A stretch of 64,000 bases of DNA from Inmirania thermothiophila. GTDB lineage: Bacteria > Pseudomonadota > Gammaproteobacteria > DSM-100275. The DNA is taken from NCBI RefSeq assembly GCF_003751635.1, contig NZ_RJVI01000001.1:1094726-1158725 (forward strand). The letters are read 5' to 3'. A program made the translations under genes and the position numbers. A model generated the notes under the pieces. That model ran no database searches. It worked only from the letters and a program-made list of their open reading frames with translations, and was not told the origin of the DNA. This document shows, piece by piece, positions 1-9,830 of the stretch. The first letter of the stretch is position 1. Each line of letters opens with the position of its first letter.

Positions 1-49
1 CGCGGCGCGGGACGGACGGTGACGACGACAGCGACGGGGAGTGACGACG

Positions 50-502
50 ATGGAAGTGATCCTGCTCGAGCGGGTGGAGAACCTGGGGCGCATCGGCGAC
101 CGCGTGCGGGTGCGCCCGGGCTATGCGCGCAACTACCTCATTCCCAAGGGCAAGGCGGCCCCGGCGACGCCGGAGAACATCGCCGAGTTCGAGAAGCGGC
201 GGGCGGAGCTGGAGGCCCGCGAGGCCGAGATCGTGGCCGCCGCCAGGGCGCGCGCCGAGCGGCTCGAGGGGCAGGTGGTGCGGGTGCAGGCGCGGGTCGG
301 GGGCGAGGGCAAGCTCTTCGGCTCGGTGGGCACCGCCGACATCGCCGAGGCCGCCAGCGCGCAGCTCGGCGTCGAGGTGGAGCGGCGCGAGGTGCTGCTG
401 CCGGAGGGGCCGTTCCGCACCATCGGCGAGTTCGAGGTGGAGCTGCGGCTGCACTCGGAGGTCAGCGCCACCATCCGGCTGGTGATCGAGCCTGAGGCCT
501 GA
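50..502 (+). CDS. rplI: 50S ribosomal protein L9
   Basis: Structural protein of the large ribosomal subunit that binds 23S rRNA near the L1 stalk. The 150-residue product has the family's usual length and opens with the typical N-terminal RNA-binding domain (VILLERVENLG, then RPGYARNYLIPKGKA around residues 24-38), a long charged helix (about 45-75) and a C-terminal domain. I start at ATG 50 because GGGGAG lies 8 bases upstream and homologues begin MxVILLE; a GTG nine bases earlier in the same frame is less likely. The gene lies 49 bp before dnaB, as in many gammaproteobacteria where rpsF-rpsR-rplI precede dnaB. The upstream ribosomal genes are outside the window. Confidence 0.95.
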   Translation: MEVILLERVENLGRIGDRVRVRPGYARNYLIPKGKAAPATPENIAEFEKRRAELEAREAEIVAAARARAERLEGQVVRVQARVGGEGKLFGSVGTADIAEAASAQLGVEVERREVLLPEGPFRTIGEFEVELRLHSEVSATIRLVIEPEA

Positions 503-551
503 GCCGCCTGTGCTATCCTCGACGGCGCCCGACGCGCCGGGAGGAGGCCCG

Positions 552-1939
552 ATGGAGTCGACGGCGACGCGCCCGGCCGCCCGCCGCGCCGATGCGCTGC
601 GGGTCGCGCCGCACTCGGTGGAGGCCGAGCAGTCGCTGCTCGGCGCCCTCATGGTGGACAACCGGGCCTGGGACGAGGTCGCCGACCGCGTCGGCCCCGA
701 CGACTTCTACCGCCGCGAGCATCGGCTCGTCTACGAGGCGATCCAGGCCCTGGCCGAGGCCGGCGAGCCCTTCGACGCCGTCACCGTCAGCGACCGCCTG
801 CGCGAGCGCGGCGAGCTCGAGGCGGTCGGGGGGCTCGCCTATCTCGCCGCCCTCGTGGAGGGCACGCCCACCGCGGCCAACGTCCGCGCCTATGCGCAGA
901 TCGTGCGCGACCGCTCGGTGCTGCGCCAGCTCATCCACGTGGGCACCCGCATCGCCGACGCCGGCTTCAACCCCGAGGGGCGCGACACCCGCGAGCTCCT
1001 CGACTACGCCGAGCGGCTCGTGTTCGAGATCGCCGAGCAGGGCAGCCGCATCCAGGCCGGCTTCACGCCGCTCAAGGACCTGCTCACCGCCGCGGTGGAG
1101 CGCATCGAGCGCCTCTACGAAGAGGGCAGCGCCATCACCGGCGTGGCCACGGGCTTTGCCGACTTCGACGAGCTGACCTCGGGGCTGCAGCCCTCGGACC
1201 TGGTGGTGGTGGCGGGGCGCCCGTCCATGGGCAAGACCACCTTCGCCCTCAACATCGCCGAGCACGTGGCGATCAAGGGGGGGCGGCCGGTGGCGGTCTT
1301 CAGCATGGAGATGCCGGGCGAGCAGCTCGCCCTGCGCCTGATGTCCTCGCTGGGGCGGGTCAACCAGCAGCGGGTGCGCACCGGGCGGCTCGAGGACGAG
1401 GACTGGCCGCGCATCACCTCGGCGGTGACCCTGCTCGCCCAGGCGCCCATCTACATCGACGACACCCCGGCCCTGAGCCCGACGGAGCTGCGGGCGCGGG
1501 CGCGGCGGCTGCAGCGCCAGTTCGACGGCGGGCTCGGGCTGGTGGTGGTGGACTACCTGCAGCTGATGCAGGTGCCGGGCGGGAGCGAGAACCGGGCCAC
1601 GGAGATCTCGGAGATCTCCCGCTCGCTCAAGGCCCTGGCCAAGGAGCTGCACGTGCCCGTGATCGCGCTGTCGCAGCTCAACCGCAATCTCGAGCAGCGG
1701 CCCAACAAGCGCCCGGTGATGTCGGACCTGCGCGAGTCGGGCTCCATCGAGCAGGACGCCGACCTCGTGGTCTTCATCTACCGCGACGAGGTCTACAACC
1801 CGGAGAGCCCCGACAAGGGCACCGCCGAGATCATCGTCGCCAAGCAGCGCAACGGCCCCACCGGGACGGTGCGGCTGACCTTCCTCGGCCAGTACACCCG
1901 CTTCGAGAACTTCGCCCACGACCCCTACGCCGACGAGGC

Positions 1940-1943
<4 letters not shown>
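552..1943 (+). CDS. dnaB: Replicative DNA helicase DnaB
   Basis: Hexameric 5'-3' helicase of the replication fork. The 463-residue product has the DnaB N-terminal domain (about 20-125, SVEAEQSLLGALM), a linker, and a RecA-like C-terminal domain with Walker A GRPSMGKTT near residue 222, Walker B VVVDYLQLM near 331 and the SGSIEQDADLVVF stretch. ATG 552 is preceded by GGAGGAGG at proper spacing; an in-frame GTG at 510 would add 14 residues unlike the family and has no ribosome site. There is no sign of an intein. The stop overlaps the alr start (ATGA), so the two are translationally coupled. Confidence 0.96.
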
Positions 1944-3043
<1,100 letters not shown>

Positions 3044-3181
3044 TCTCCTGTAGGCCCAGGCTTACAGAGGCGGCGGATCCGACAAAAACCCTTGATGAAT
3101 CCGCGACCTGCGCGGACCGCGTCCGTTCCGGGCGACGGCACGTGGGGACGGCGGCGGGTGCGTGGGCGGGGCGGCCGCGTC
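3044..3181 (+). other. Gene-free stretch between alr and the putative small RNA
   Basis: I see no open frame with a ribosome site here. The only structure is a short imperfect inverted repeat just after alr (CTGTA...TACAG). The stretch probably carries the upstream part of the promoter for the downstream transcript, although no good -35 hexamer stands 16-18 bases before the TATAAT at 3182. Confidence 0.4.
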
Positions 3182-3192
3182 TATAATCCCGC

Positions 3193-3298
3193 ACAGGACA
3201 TAGGGATCCGGTTCGAGGAGCTCACCAGGGATCGGGCCGGGCTGGGAGGCCCAGGAAGGGAGACCGGGAGGGCGGCGCGCGTGCCGCCCTCCTTCTTT
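3193..3298 (+). ncRNA. Candidate small RNA or radA leader ending in an intrinsic terminator
   Basis: A perfect TATAAT at 3182-3187 is followed about 105 bases later by a strong intrinsic terminator (3267-3298). Between them lies no convincing reading frame, but there are inverted repeats such as CTGGG-AGG-CCCAG. A compact non-coding transcript of about 100 nt, or a terminated leader for radA, would explain the layout. The sequence does not show the conserved apical domain of 4.5S RNA, and I do not recognise 6S RNA or tmRNA. The missing -35 box lowers confidence. Confidence 0.35.
3267..3298 (+). terminator. Rho-independent terminator
   Basis: The arms GGAGGGCGGC (3267-3276) and GCCGCCCTCC (3283-3292) form a perfect 10-bp stem with loop GCGCGT, followed by TTCTTT. 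It is the only hairpin seen between genes in the window that also has a clear T-rich tail. It lies 66 bp before the radA start and so ends either the alr transcript or a separate small RNA. Confidence 0.85.
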
Positions 3299-3363
3299 GT
3301 GCCGGGGCGGTCCCGCCCCGCGCTGTGCTAGGCTTGCCGCCGGTCCGGGACGAGGAGCCGAGC

Positions 3364-4716
3364 GTGGCGCGGGCGCGCACCGTCTACCGCTGCACCGCCT
3401 GCGGCGCCGAGCACCCCAAGTGGAGCGGGCGCTGCGGGGAGTGCGGGGAATGGAACACCCTGGCCGAGGAGGCGGCGTCGGCTCCCCGGCGCGGCGGCGG
3501 CTACTCGGGGCTCGCCGACGGGGCGGTGCTGGATCTCGCCCGCGTGGCGCCGCAGGAGGCGCCACGCATCCCCACCGGCATCGACGAGCTGGACCGCGCC
3601 CTCGGCGGCGGCCTGGTGCGGGGCTCGGTGGTCCTCATCGGCGGCGACCCCGGGATCGGCAAGTCGACCCTCCTCCTGCAGGCCTGCGCGGCGCTTGCCG
3701 CCGGCACCCCCACCCTCTACGTCACGGGCGAGGAGTCGCCCGCCCAGGTGGCCCTGCGGGCGCAGCGCCTGGGGCTGGCCCCGGCGGGGCTGCGCCTGCT
3801 CGCCGAGACCCGCCTGGAGGCGATCCTGGAGGCGGCGCGGCGCGAGCGGGCGGGGGTGCTGGTGGTGGACTCGATCCAGACCGTGCACACCGAGGCGCTG
3901 CAGTCGGCGCCTGGCTCGGTGGGGCAGGTGCGCGAGTGCGCGGCGGAGCTGGTGCGGCTGGCCAAGGGCGCGGGCTGCGCGGTCTTCCTGGTGGGGCACG
4001 TGACCAAGGAGGGGCAGCTCGCCGGCCCCCGGGTGCTGGAGCACATGGTGGACACGGTGCTCTATTTCGAGGGCGATGCCGGCGGGCGGCTGCGCGTGGT
4101 GCGCGCGGTCAAGAACCGCTTCGGCGCGGTCAACGAGCTCGGCGTCTTCGCCATGACCGACCGCGGCCTGCGTCCGGTGGGCAACCCCTCGGCGATCTTC
4201 CTCTCGCGCCCGGAGCACGCCGCACCCGGCAGCGTCGTCACGGTGACCCGCGAGGGCACGCGGCCGCTGCTGCTGGAGGTGCAGGCGCTGGTGGAGGAGG
4301 CCCACGGGGGGCCGGCGCGCCGCCTCGCCGTGGGCGTCGACCCCAACCGCATCAACCTGCTGCTGGCGGTGCTCCACCGCCACGGCGGCATCCCCCTCTA
4401 CGACCGCGACGTCTTCGTCAACGTCGTCGGCGGGGTGCGCGTGGCGGAGACGGCGGCCGATCTCGCGGTGGTCGCGGCGGCGGTCTCGAGCCTGCGCGAC
4501 CGGGCGCTGCCGCGCGACCTGGTGGTCTTCGGGGAGGTGGGCCTCGCCGGGGAGATCCGGCCCGTGCCGGGCGGGCCGGAGCGGCTGCGCGAGGCGGCCA
4601 AGCACGGCTTCCGCCGCGCCGTGGTGCCGAAGGGCAACGCCCCGCGCGGGGGGATCGAGGGCCTCGCCGTGGCGGCGGTGACGCGCCTCGCCGAGGCCCT
4701 CGAGCGGCTGGACTGA
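3364..4716 (+). CDS. radA: DNA repair protein RadA
   Basis: RecA-like ATPase that promotes branch migration and processing of recombination intermediates. The 450-residue product has three family parts: an N-terminal zinc finger with C10, C13, C24 and C27 (CTACG...GRCGEC), a RecA-type core with Walker A GGDPGIGKST near 93-102 and the RadA-specific KNRFG motif beginning at K250, and a Lon-protease-like C-terminal domain. GTG 3364 is chosen because GAGGAG lies seven bases upstream and the zinc finger then sits at the usual distance from the N terminus. An earlier GTG at 3325 lacks a ribosome site. The gene converges on the TrpB2 gene with a 15-bp gap. Confidence 0.95.
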   Translation: MARARTVYRCTACGAEHPKWSGRCGECGEWNTLAEEAASAPRRGGGYSGLADGAVLDLARVAPQEAPRIPTGIDELDRALGGGLVRGSVVLIGGDPGIGKSTLLLQACAALAAGTPTLYVTGEESPAQVALRAQRLGLAPAGLRLLAETRLEAILEAARRERAGVLVVDSIQTVHTEALQSAPGSVGQVRECAAELVRLAKGAGCAVFLVGHVTKEGQLAGPRVLEHMVDTVLYFEGDAGGRLRVVRAVKNRFGAVNELGVFAMTDRGLRPVGNPSAIFLSRPEHAAPGSVVTVTREGTRPLLLEVQALVEEAHGGPARRLAVGVDPNRINLLLAVLHRHGGIPLYDRDVFVNVVGGVRVAETAADLAVVAAAVSSLRDRALPRDLVVFGEVGLAGEIRPVPGGPERLREAAKHGFRRAVVPKGNAPRGGIEGLAVAAVTRLAEALERLD

Positions 4717-4731
4717 GCCGGCCGCGGTCCG

Positions 4732-6084
4732 TCAGCCGACCTTGGGCAGGCGCTCCAGCGCGGCCTCGATGGCCTCCTGCGGGTACTCGTAGTCCTCGAG
4801 CTCGCCCGAGAAGTACTTGTCGTAGGCGGCCATGTCGAAGTGGCCGTGGCCGGAGAGGTTGAAGAGCAGCGTCTTCGCCTCGCCCGTCTCCTTGCAGCGC
4901 AGGGCCTCGTCGATGCAGGCGCGGATGGCGTGGCTCGACTCCGGCGCGGGGATGATGCCCTCGCAGCGGGCGAAGAGGACGCCGGCCTCGAAGGTGGCCA
5001 CCTGCGGCACCGCCACCGCCTCGACGATGCCCTCGGCGTGGAGCTGCGAGACCAGGGGCGAGTCGCCGTGGTAGCGCAGGCCGCCGGCGTGGATGGCCGG
5101 CGGCACGAAGTCGTGGCCGAGGGTGTACATGCGCAGCAGCGGCGTCAGCCCCACGGTGTCGCCGAAGTCGTAGGCGTAGTGGCCGCGGGTCAGGGTCGGA
5201 CAGGAGGTGGGCTCCACCGCCACCAGGCGCACCTCGCGGCCCGCGGCCTTGTCGGCGAGGAAGGGGAAGGCGATGCCGCCGAAGTTGGAGCCGCCGCCGC
5301 AGGCGGCGAAGATCGCGTCCGGGTACTCGCCCGCCTTCTCCAGCTGCTTCTTCGCCTCGAGCCCGATCACGGTCTGGTGCAGCAGCACGTGGTTGAGCAC
5401 GGAGCCGAGGGCGTAGTTGGTGTCGTCGCGGGTCGCCGCCTCCTCCACCGCCTCCGAGATGGCGATGCCGAGGGATCCCGGGGAGTCGGGGTGCTCGGCG
5501 AGCACCTTGCGCCCGGCCTCGGTGCGGTCGGTGGGGCTCGCCAGCACCTCGGCGCCCCAGGTCTGCATCATGGAGCGGCGGTAGGGCTTCTGCTCGTAGC
5601 TGACGCGCACCATGTAGACGCGCACGTCGACGCCGAAGAGGCGGCCGGCCAGCGCCAGCGACGAGCCCCACTGGCCGGCCCCGGTCTCGGTGGTGAGGCG
5701 GTGGACGCCGGCCTCGCGGTTGTAGTAGGCCTGGGGCAGGGCGGTGTTGGGCTTGTGCGAGCCGGCGGGGCTGACGCCCTCGTACTTGTAGTAGATCCGG
5801 GCCGGGGTCCCCAGCGCCTCCTCCAGGCGGCGGGCGCGGTAGAGCGGGCTCGGCCGCCACAGCCGGTAGGCCTCGCGCACGGGCTCGGGGATCGGGATCC
5901 AGCGCTCGGCGCTGACCTCCTGCTCGATGAGCTGGGGCGGGAAGATGGCGCCGAGCTGCTCCGGACCCACCGGCTTGCCGTCCGGGCCCAGCGGCGGCGC
6001 CGGCGGGTTCGGCATGTCGGCGACGACGTTGTACCAGTGGGTGGGGATCTCGTGCTCGTCTAGGAGGATCTTGATCTGGGACAT
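4732..6084 (-). CDS. Tryptophan synthase beta-like protein (TrpB2 type)
   Basis: PLP enzyme of the TrpB2 branch, expected to condense indole with serine to tryptophan without a TrpA partner, or to act as an indole salvage enzyme. At 450 residues it is longer than ordinary TrpB (about 400), with the N-terminal extension typical of TrpB2. Visible motifs are PLP lysine K111 in [18 protein letters not shown] near 138-147 with the catalytic-type glutamate, and the phosphate-binding CGGGSNFGG. The ATG has GGGGGGAA upstream. No trpA is adjacent. The downstream neighbour in transcription direction is the convergent radA; upstream is an aldehyde dehydrogenase 71 bp away. The real substrate is uncertain. 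Confidence 0.9.
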   Translation of the reverse strand: MSQIKILLDEHEIPTHWYNVVADMPNPPAPPLGPDGKPVGPEQLGAIFPPQLIEQEVSAERWIPIPEPVREAYRLWRPSPLYRARRLEEALGTPARIYYKYEGVSPAGSHKPNTALPQAYYNREAGVHRLTTETGAGQWGSSLALAGRLFGVDVRVYMVRVSYEQKPYRRSMMQTWGAEVLASPTDRTEAGRKVLAEHPDSPGSLGIAISEAVEEAATRDDTNYALGSVLNHVLLHQTVIGLEAKKQLEKAGEYPDAIFAACGGGSNFGGIAFPFLADKAAGREVRLVAVEPTSCPTLTRGHYAYDFGDTVGLTPLLRMYTLGHDFVPPAIHAGGLRYHGDSPLVSQLHAEGIVEAVAVPQVATFEAGVLFARCEGIIPAPESSHAIRACIDEALRCKETGEAKTLLFNLSGHGHFDMAAYDKYFSGELEDYEYPQEAIEAALERLPKVG

Positions 6085-6155
6085 CGCGTGTTCCCCCCGG
6101 CCTGGAAAGGGCATGGATTCTCGGCGATCCGGGCGGCGGCCGCAACCGCCGCTCC

Positions 6156-7652
6156 TCAGTCGCCGAAGCGGATGCCCTGGGCCAGCGGCAGGCCGCGCCC
6201 GTAGTTGACGGTGGAGGTGACCCGGCGCATGTAGGCCTTCCAGGCGTCGGAGCCGGACTCGCGCCCGCCGCCGGTCTCCTTCTCGCCGCCGAAGGCGCCC
6301 CCGATCTCGGCCCCGGAGGTGCCGGTGTTGACGTTGACGATGCCGCAGTCGCTGCCGGCCGGCCCGGTGAAGGCCTCGGCCTCGCGCAGGTCGGTGGTGA
6401 AGATGGCCGAGGACAGCCCCTGCGGGACGGCGTTGTTGAGGGCGATGGCCTCCTCCAGCTCGCGGTAGGTGAGGACGTAGAGGATGGGGGCGAAGGTCTC
6501 CGTGCGCACGATCTCGGTCTGGGCCGGCATCTCCACCAGGGCGGGGCGCACGTACCAGGCCTCGGGATAGCGCTCGGCGAGGACGCGCCCGCCGCCGTCG
6601 ACGGCGCCGCCTTCGGCGAGGGCCCGCGCCAGCGCCGCCTCCATGGCCTCGTAGGCCTCGCGCGAGACCAGCGGCCCCATGAGGGTGCCGGGCTCGAGGG
6701 GGTTGCCGATGCGGACCTGGGCGTAGGCCGAGCGCAGGCGCGAGAGCATCTCCTCGCGGACGGACTCGTGGACGATGAGCCGGCGGGTGGTGGTGCAGCG
6801 CTGGCCGGCGGTGCCCACGGCGCTGAAGAGGACCGCGCGCACGGCGAGATCGAGGTCGGCGCTGGGGGTGACGACGGCGGCGTTGTTGCCGCCGAGCTCG
6901 AGCAGGGCGCGGCCGAAGCGGGCGGCGATGCGCGGCCCCAGCGCCCGGCCCATGGCGCAGCTTCCGGTGGCGCTCACCAGGGGCAGGCGCCCATCGTCGG
7001 CCATGCGCTCGGCCAGCGCGCGCCCGCCGATCACCACCTGCACCAGCCCCTCCGGGGCCTCCTCCAGGCCCTCGGCGGCGCGCCGCGCCAGGGCCTCGCA
7101 GGCGAGCGCGGTCAGCGGCGTGCGCTCCGAGGGCTTCCACACCACCGGGTCGCCGCAGACCAGGGCCAGCGCCGCGTTCCAGGACCACACCGCCACCGGG
7201 AAGTTGAAGGCGGTGATCACCCCCACCGGCCCCAGCGGGTGCCAGAGCTCGCTCATGCGGTGCTCCGGCCGCTCCGAGGCGATGGTGAGGCCGTGGAGCT
7301 GGCGCGAGAGGCCCACCGCGAAGTCGCAGATGTCGATCATCTCCTGGACCTCGCCGAGGCCCTCCTCGAGGATCTTGCCGGTCTCGATGCTGACCAGCCG
7401 CCCGAGGGCCTCCTTGTGGGCGCGCAGCAGCTCGCCGAGGCGGCGCACGAGCTCGCCGCGCCGCGGCGCCGGGACCCGCCGCCAGGTCTCGAAGGCGGCG
7501 ACCGCGCGCGCCACCGCGGCGTCGTAGGCCGCCTCCGAGGTCTCCGCGACGTGGGCGATGACGCTGCCGTCGATGGGGGTGCGCACGGCGAGGCCCTCGC
7601 CCCCGAGGCGGTCGCCGAGGCCGAGGGCGGCGATGAGGTGGTCGATGTCCAT
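6156..7652 (-). CDS. Aldehyde dehydrogenase, ALDH7 (alpha-aminoadipic semialdehyde dehydrogenase) type
   Basis: NAD(P)-dependent aldehyde dehydrogenase closest in motif pattern to ALDH7/AmaB, which oxidises alpha-aminoadipate semialdehyde / piperideine-6-carboxylate in lysine breakdown. It has 498 residues, the ALDH7-type [16 protein letters not shown] stretch, general-base E252 in ELGGNN and nucleophile C286 in GQRCTTTRR, spaced 34 apart as usual. I take ATG 7652, preceded by GGAGAAG at good spacing; an ATG at 7673 overlaps the upstream stop (ATGA) and would allow coupled initiation instead. The lysine substrate is inferred from family resemblance. It is co-directional with the CorC gene. 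Confidence 0.85.
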   Translation of the reverse strand: MDIDHLIAALGLGDRLGGEGLAVRTPIDGSVIAHVAETSEAAYDAAVARAVAAFETWRRVPAPRRGELVRRLGELLRAHKEALGRLVSIETGKILEEGLGEVQEMIDICDFAVGLSRQLHGLTIASERPEHRMSELWHPLGPVGVITAFNFPVAVWSWNAALALVCGDPVVWKPSERTPLTALACEALARRAAEGLEEAPEGLVQVVIGGRALAERMADDGRLPLVSATGSCAMGRALGPRIAARFGRALLELGGNNAAVVTPSADLDLAVRAVLFSAVGTAGQRCTTTRRLIVHESVREEMLSRLRSAYAQVRIGNPLEPGTLMGPLVSREAYEAMEAALARALAEGGAVDGGGRVLAERYPEAWYVRPALVEMPAQTEIVRTETFAPILYVLTYRELEEAIALNNAVPQGLSSAIFTTDLREAEAFTGPAGSDCGIVNVNTGTSGAEIGGAFGGEKETGGGRESGSDAWKAYMRRVTSTVNYGRGLPLAQGIRFGD

Positions 7653-7669
7653 GGTCTTCTCCGTCTGGG

Positions 7670-8941
7670 TCATTCGCGCCGGCGGCGGCGCGGGTAGATG
7701 CGGGCGGTCTTCACCATGTTGTCCTGGGTCTGCAGGATCTCCACCGGGTAGCCGGCGATGAGGATGCTGGTGCCCGGCTCGGGGATCTGCTCCAGGTGCT
7801 CCAGCACGAGCCCGTTGAGGGTCTTCGGGCCGTCGGTGGGCAGATGCAGGCCGAGGCCGCGGTTGAGCTCGCGCACGCTGGCGCCGCCCTCCACCACCCA
7901 GCTCCCGTCCTCCTGGGGGTGGGCCTCGGGGATGCTGCCGAGCGGGTCGGTGGTGAACTCGCCCACGATCTCCTCCAGCAGGTCCTCCATGGAGACCAGC
8001 CCGAGGATCTCGCCGTACTCGTCCACCACCAGGCCGACCCGCTCCCGGGTGCCCTGAAACTGCAGAAGCTGGCGGTTGAGGGGCGTGTGCTCGGGGATGA
8101 ACAGGGGCGGGCGCGCCAGCGCGGCGAGGGCCTCGGGGGTGATCTCCCCGCCGTCGAGGAGCAGCCGCATGGCGTCGCGCACGTGCAGGATGCCCGTGAC
8201 CTCGTCGATGCTGCCGCGGTAGAGGGGGATGCGGGTGTAGGGGATGGCGCGCAGCCGCTCGGCGAGCGGCGTCTCGGTGTCCTCGAGGTCGAGGCCCACG
8301 ATCTCGGTGCGCGGGATCATGATGTCCTCGACGGTCACCCGCTCGAGGTCGAGGATGCCGAGCAGCATGCGTCCGCGCGCCCCCGGGAACATGCTCGCCG
8401 CCTCGTGCAGGACGGTGCGCAGCTCCTCGCGGCTCATGCCCTCAGCGGAGGCCGCCGCGGGGTCGACGCCGAGCAGGCGCAGGACGCCGTTGGCGAGGGT
8501 GTTGACCAGCCACACCAGCGGATAGAGCAGGCGCAGCAGCGGGGTGTAGACGTAGGCGGCGGGGAAGGCGACGCGCTCGGGGTGGAGCGCCGCCAGGGTC
8601 TTGGGCGCCACCTCGGCGAGGATCAGGATCACCAGGGTCAGCAGCCCCGCCGCCACCGCGATGCCCGCCTCGCCGAGCAGGCGCAGGGCGAGCACGGTGG
8701 CCACCGAGGAGGCGAGGATGTTGACGAAGTTGTTGCCGAGGAGGATGAGCCCGATGAGCCGGTCGGGCCGGCGCAGCAGCGCCTGCGCCAGGCGCGCGCC
8801 CCGATGCCCGTGGCGGGCGAGATGGCGCAGGCGGTAGCGGTTGAGGGTCATGAGCCCCGTCTCGGAGCCCGAGAAGAACCCCGAGAGCAGGATCAGCACG
8901 ACGAGGGCGCCGAAGAGGGCGCCGGCGGGCACTTCGTTCAA
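7670..8941 (-). CDS. HlyC/CorC (CNNM, UPF0053) family membrane protein with CBS pair
   Basis: Predicted Mg2+/Co2+ efflux-associated inner-membrane protein of 423 residues. The N-terminal DUF21 domain (1-185) has about four hydrophobic segments and begins [21 protein letters not shown], typical of this family. Two CBS domains follow (about 200-325, with [11 protein letters not shown] and [23 protein letters not shown]), then a CorC_HlyC C-terminal domain (about 340-415). The start is TTG 8941 with GGGGA upstream. The stop overlaps a possible start of the ALDH gene, suggesting one leftward transcript. The transported ion cannot be read from the sequence. Confidence 0.9.
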   Translation of the reverse strand: MNEVPAGALFGALVVLILLSGFFSGSETGLMTLNRYRLRHLARHGHRGARLAQALLRRPDRLIGLILLGNNFVNILASSVATVLALRLLGEAGIAVAAGLLTLVILILAEVAPKTLAALHPERVAFPAAYVYTPLLRLLYPLVWLVNTLANGVLRLLGVDPAAASAEGMSREELRTVLHEAASMFPGARGRMLLGILDLERVTVEDIMIPRTEIVGLDLEDTETPLAERLRAIPYTRIPLYRGSIDEVTGILHVRDAMRLLLDGGEITPEALAALARPPLFIPEHTPLNRQLLQFQGTRERVGLVVDEYGEILGLVSMEDLLEEIVGEFTTDPLGSIPEAHPQEDGSWVVEGGASVRELNRGLGLHLPTDGPKTLNGLVLEHLEQIPEPGTSILIAGYPVEILQTQDNMVKTARIYPRRRRRE

Positions 8942-9014
8942 GCCGGTCCCCGGCTGCGTCCGGTCGGGGGGCCTACGTTCGGAGGACGGGCGCGGCTTGT
9001 CAAGCCCGTGCGCC

Positions 9015-9746
9015 CTACCAGTCGGCGTGGCAGGCGCGGCAGAGGGTGCTCTGGTCGTTCTCGACGCGCAGGAAGAGCCGGGTCTCGCTGTGCGGGTCGT
9101 GGCAGCTCGCGCACTCGACGAAGGGCACGGCCTCGTTCTCGTTGAGGATGCGGCTGTAGAGCTGGACGTCGGTGCGCTGCCGGCCCGGCTCGCCGGTGTC
9201 CACCCACCACACCGGCACGGCGTCGATGATGGAGAAGTCGGCGCGCCGGAAGCCGGACAGGTTCTTCAGGAAGCGGGCCGGGCGGAAGGGCGTGAACTGG
9301 CTGATCTCGCTCATGATCTCGGCGCGGCGGGCGGGGTCGATGACCTCCCCCCGGTAGGGCACCCCGAAGGGGTGGGAGTCCTGGGGCGAGACCTCGGGGG
9401 CCTGGGTCTGGTCGTGGCAGGACAGGCAGGCCATGGAGACCGAGCCCACCGCCACGTCCCGGCCCACCGCCGAGCGGCCGAGGCTGTCGTAGGTGAGGAA
9501 GCTCATGCCGGCCCCCGCCTGCTCCGCCGGCACGCGCATCCAGCGCGGCTCCTGGGCGCGCCCGCCGTGGCCCTGCGGCGTGTGGCAGAAGACGCACAGC
9601 GCCGGTCCCTGCTGGGGCGTGCCGCGCACGAGGTTGTGCTTGGTGTTCTCGACCCCGGCCCAGCCGCCCCAGGGCGCAAGCAGGGCGAGCGCCGCGGCCA
9701 GCGCCGCGGCCCGCCACCCATGTCGCTTCCCCGCCCGCTCGGTCAT
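9015..9746 (-). CDS. Periplasmic tetraheme cytochrome c (doubled CXXCH type)
   Basis: Exported multiheme electron carrier of 243 residues. The N terminus is a signal peptide (basic start, hydrophobic AALAAALALLAPWGG, cleavage near residue 30). Four CXXCH motifs are present: CVFCH, CLSCH, CASCH and a C-terminal CRACH. The last two form a doubled-CXXCH module (CASCHDPHSE...LCRACH). Redox partners are unknown; no oxidase or reductase gene is adjacent. The -10 box of its likely promoter is enclosed in an inverted repeat (9768-9786). The precise physiological role is unassigned. Confidence 0.85.
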   Translation of the reverse strand: MTERAGKRHGWRAAALAAALALLAPWGGWAGVENTKHNLVRGTPQQGPALCVFCHTPQGHGGRAQEPRWMRVPAEQAGAGMSFLTYDSLGRSAVGRDVAVGSVSMACLSCHDQTQAPEVSPQDSHPFGVPYRGEVIDPARRAEIMSEISQFTPFRPARFLKNLSGFRRADFSIIDAVPVWWVDTGEPGRQRTDVQLYSRILNENEAVPFVECASCHDPHSETRLFLRVENDQSTLCRACHADW

Positions 9747-9767
9747 CCGGGTCGTCCATCATCCAAT

Positions 9768-9786
9768 GCGCTGATTATAACAGCGC
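9768..9786 (-). promoter_or_regulatory. Inverted repeat enclosing a -10 box before the tetraheme cytochrome gene
   Basis: GCGCTG (9768-9773) and CAGCGC (9781-9786) flank ATTATAA, which reads TATAAT on the minus strand. The arrangement fits a promoter whose -10 box lies inside an operator, 22 bp upstream of the cytochrome start. No good -35 hexamer is visible; a run of five T's on the minus strand near 9800 may instead help end the fimX-like transcript. Confidence 0.4.
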
Positions 9787-9830
9787 GAATCTTGAGAAAA
9801 AGTGAAGCCCGTCCGGGTCCCACGCGGCGA

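Noticed and set aside
3193-3298. 4.5S RNA or a tRNA (GTTCGAG seen at about 3210)
   Set aside because: The conserved apical-loop bases of 4.5S RNA are missing and no cloverleaf can be drawn; GTTCGAG alone is not evidence.
4732-7188. An 818-residue open frame covering TrpB2 and part of the aldehyde dehydrogenase region
   Set aside because: Only the part from 6084 downward is a recognisable protein; the rest is an antisense-like GC-rich open frame over the ALDH gene.
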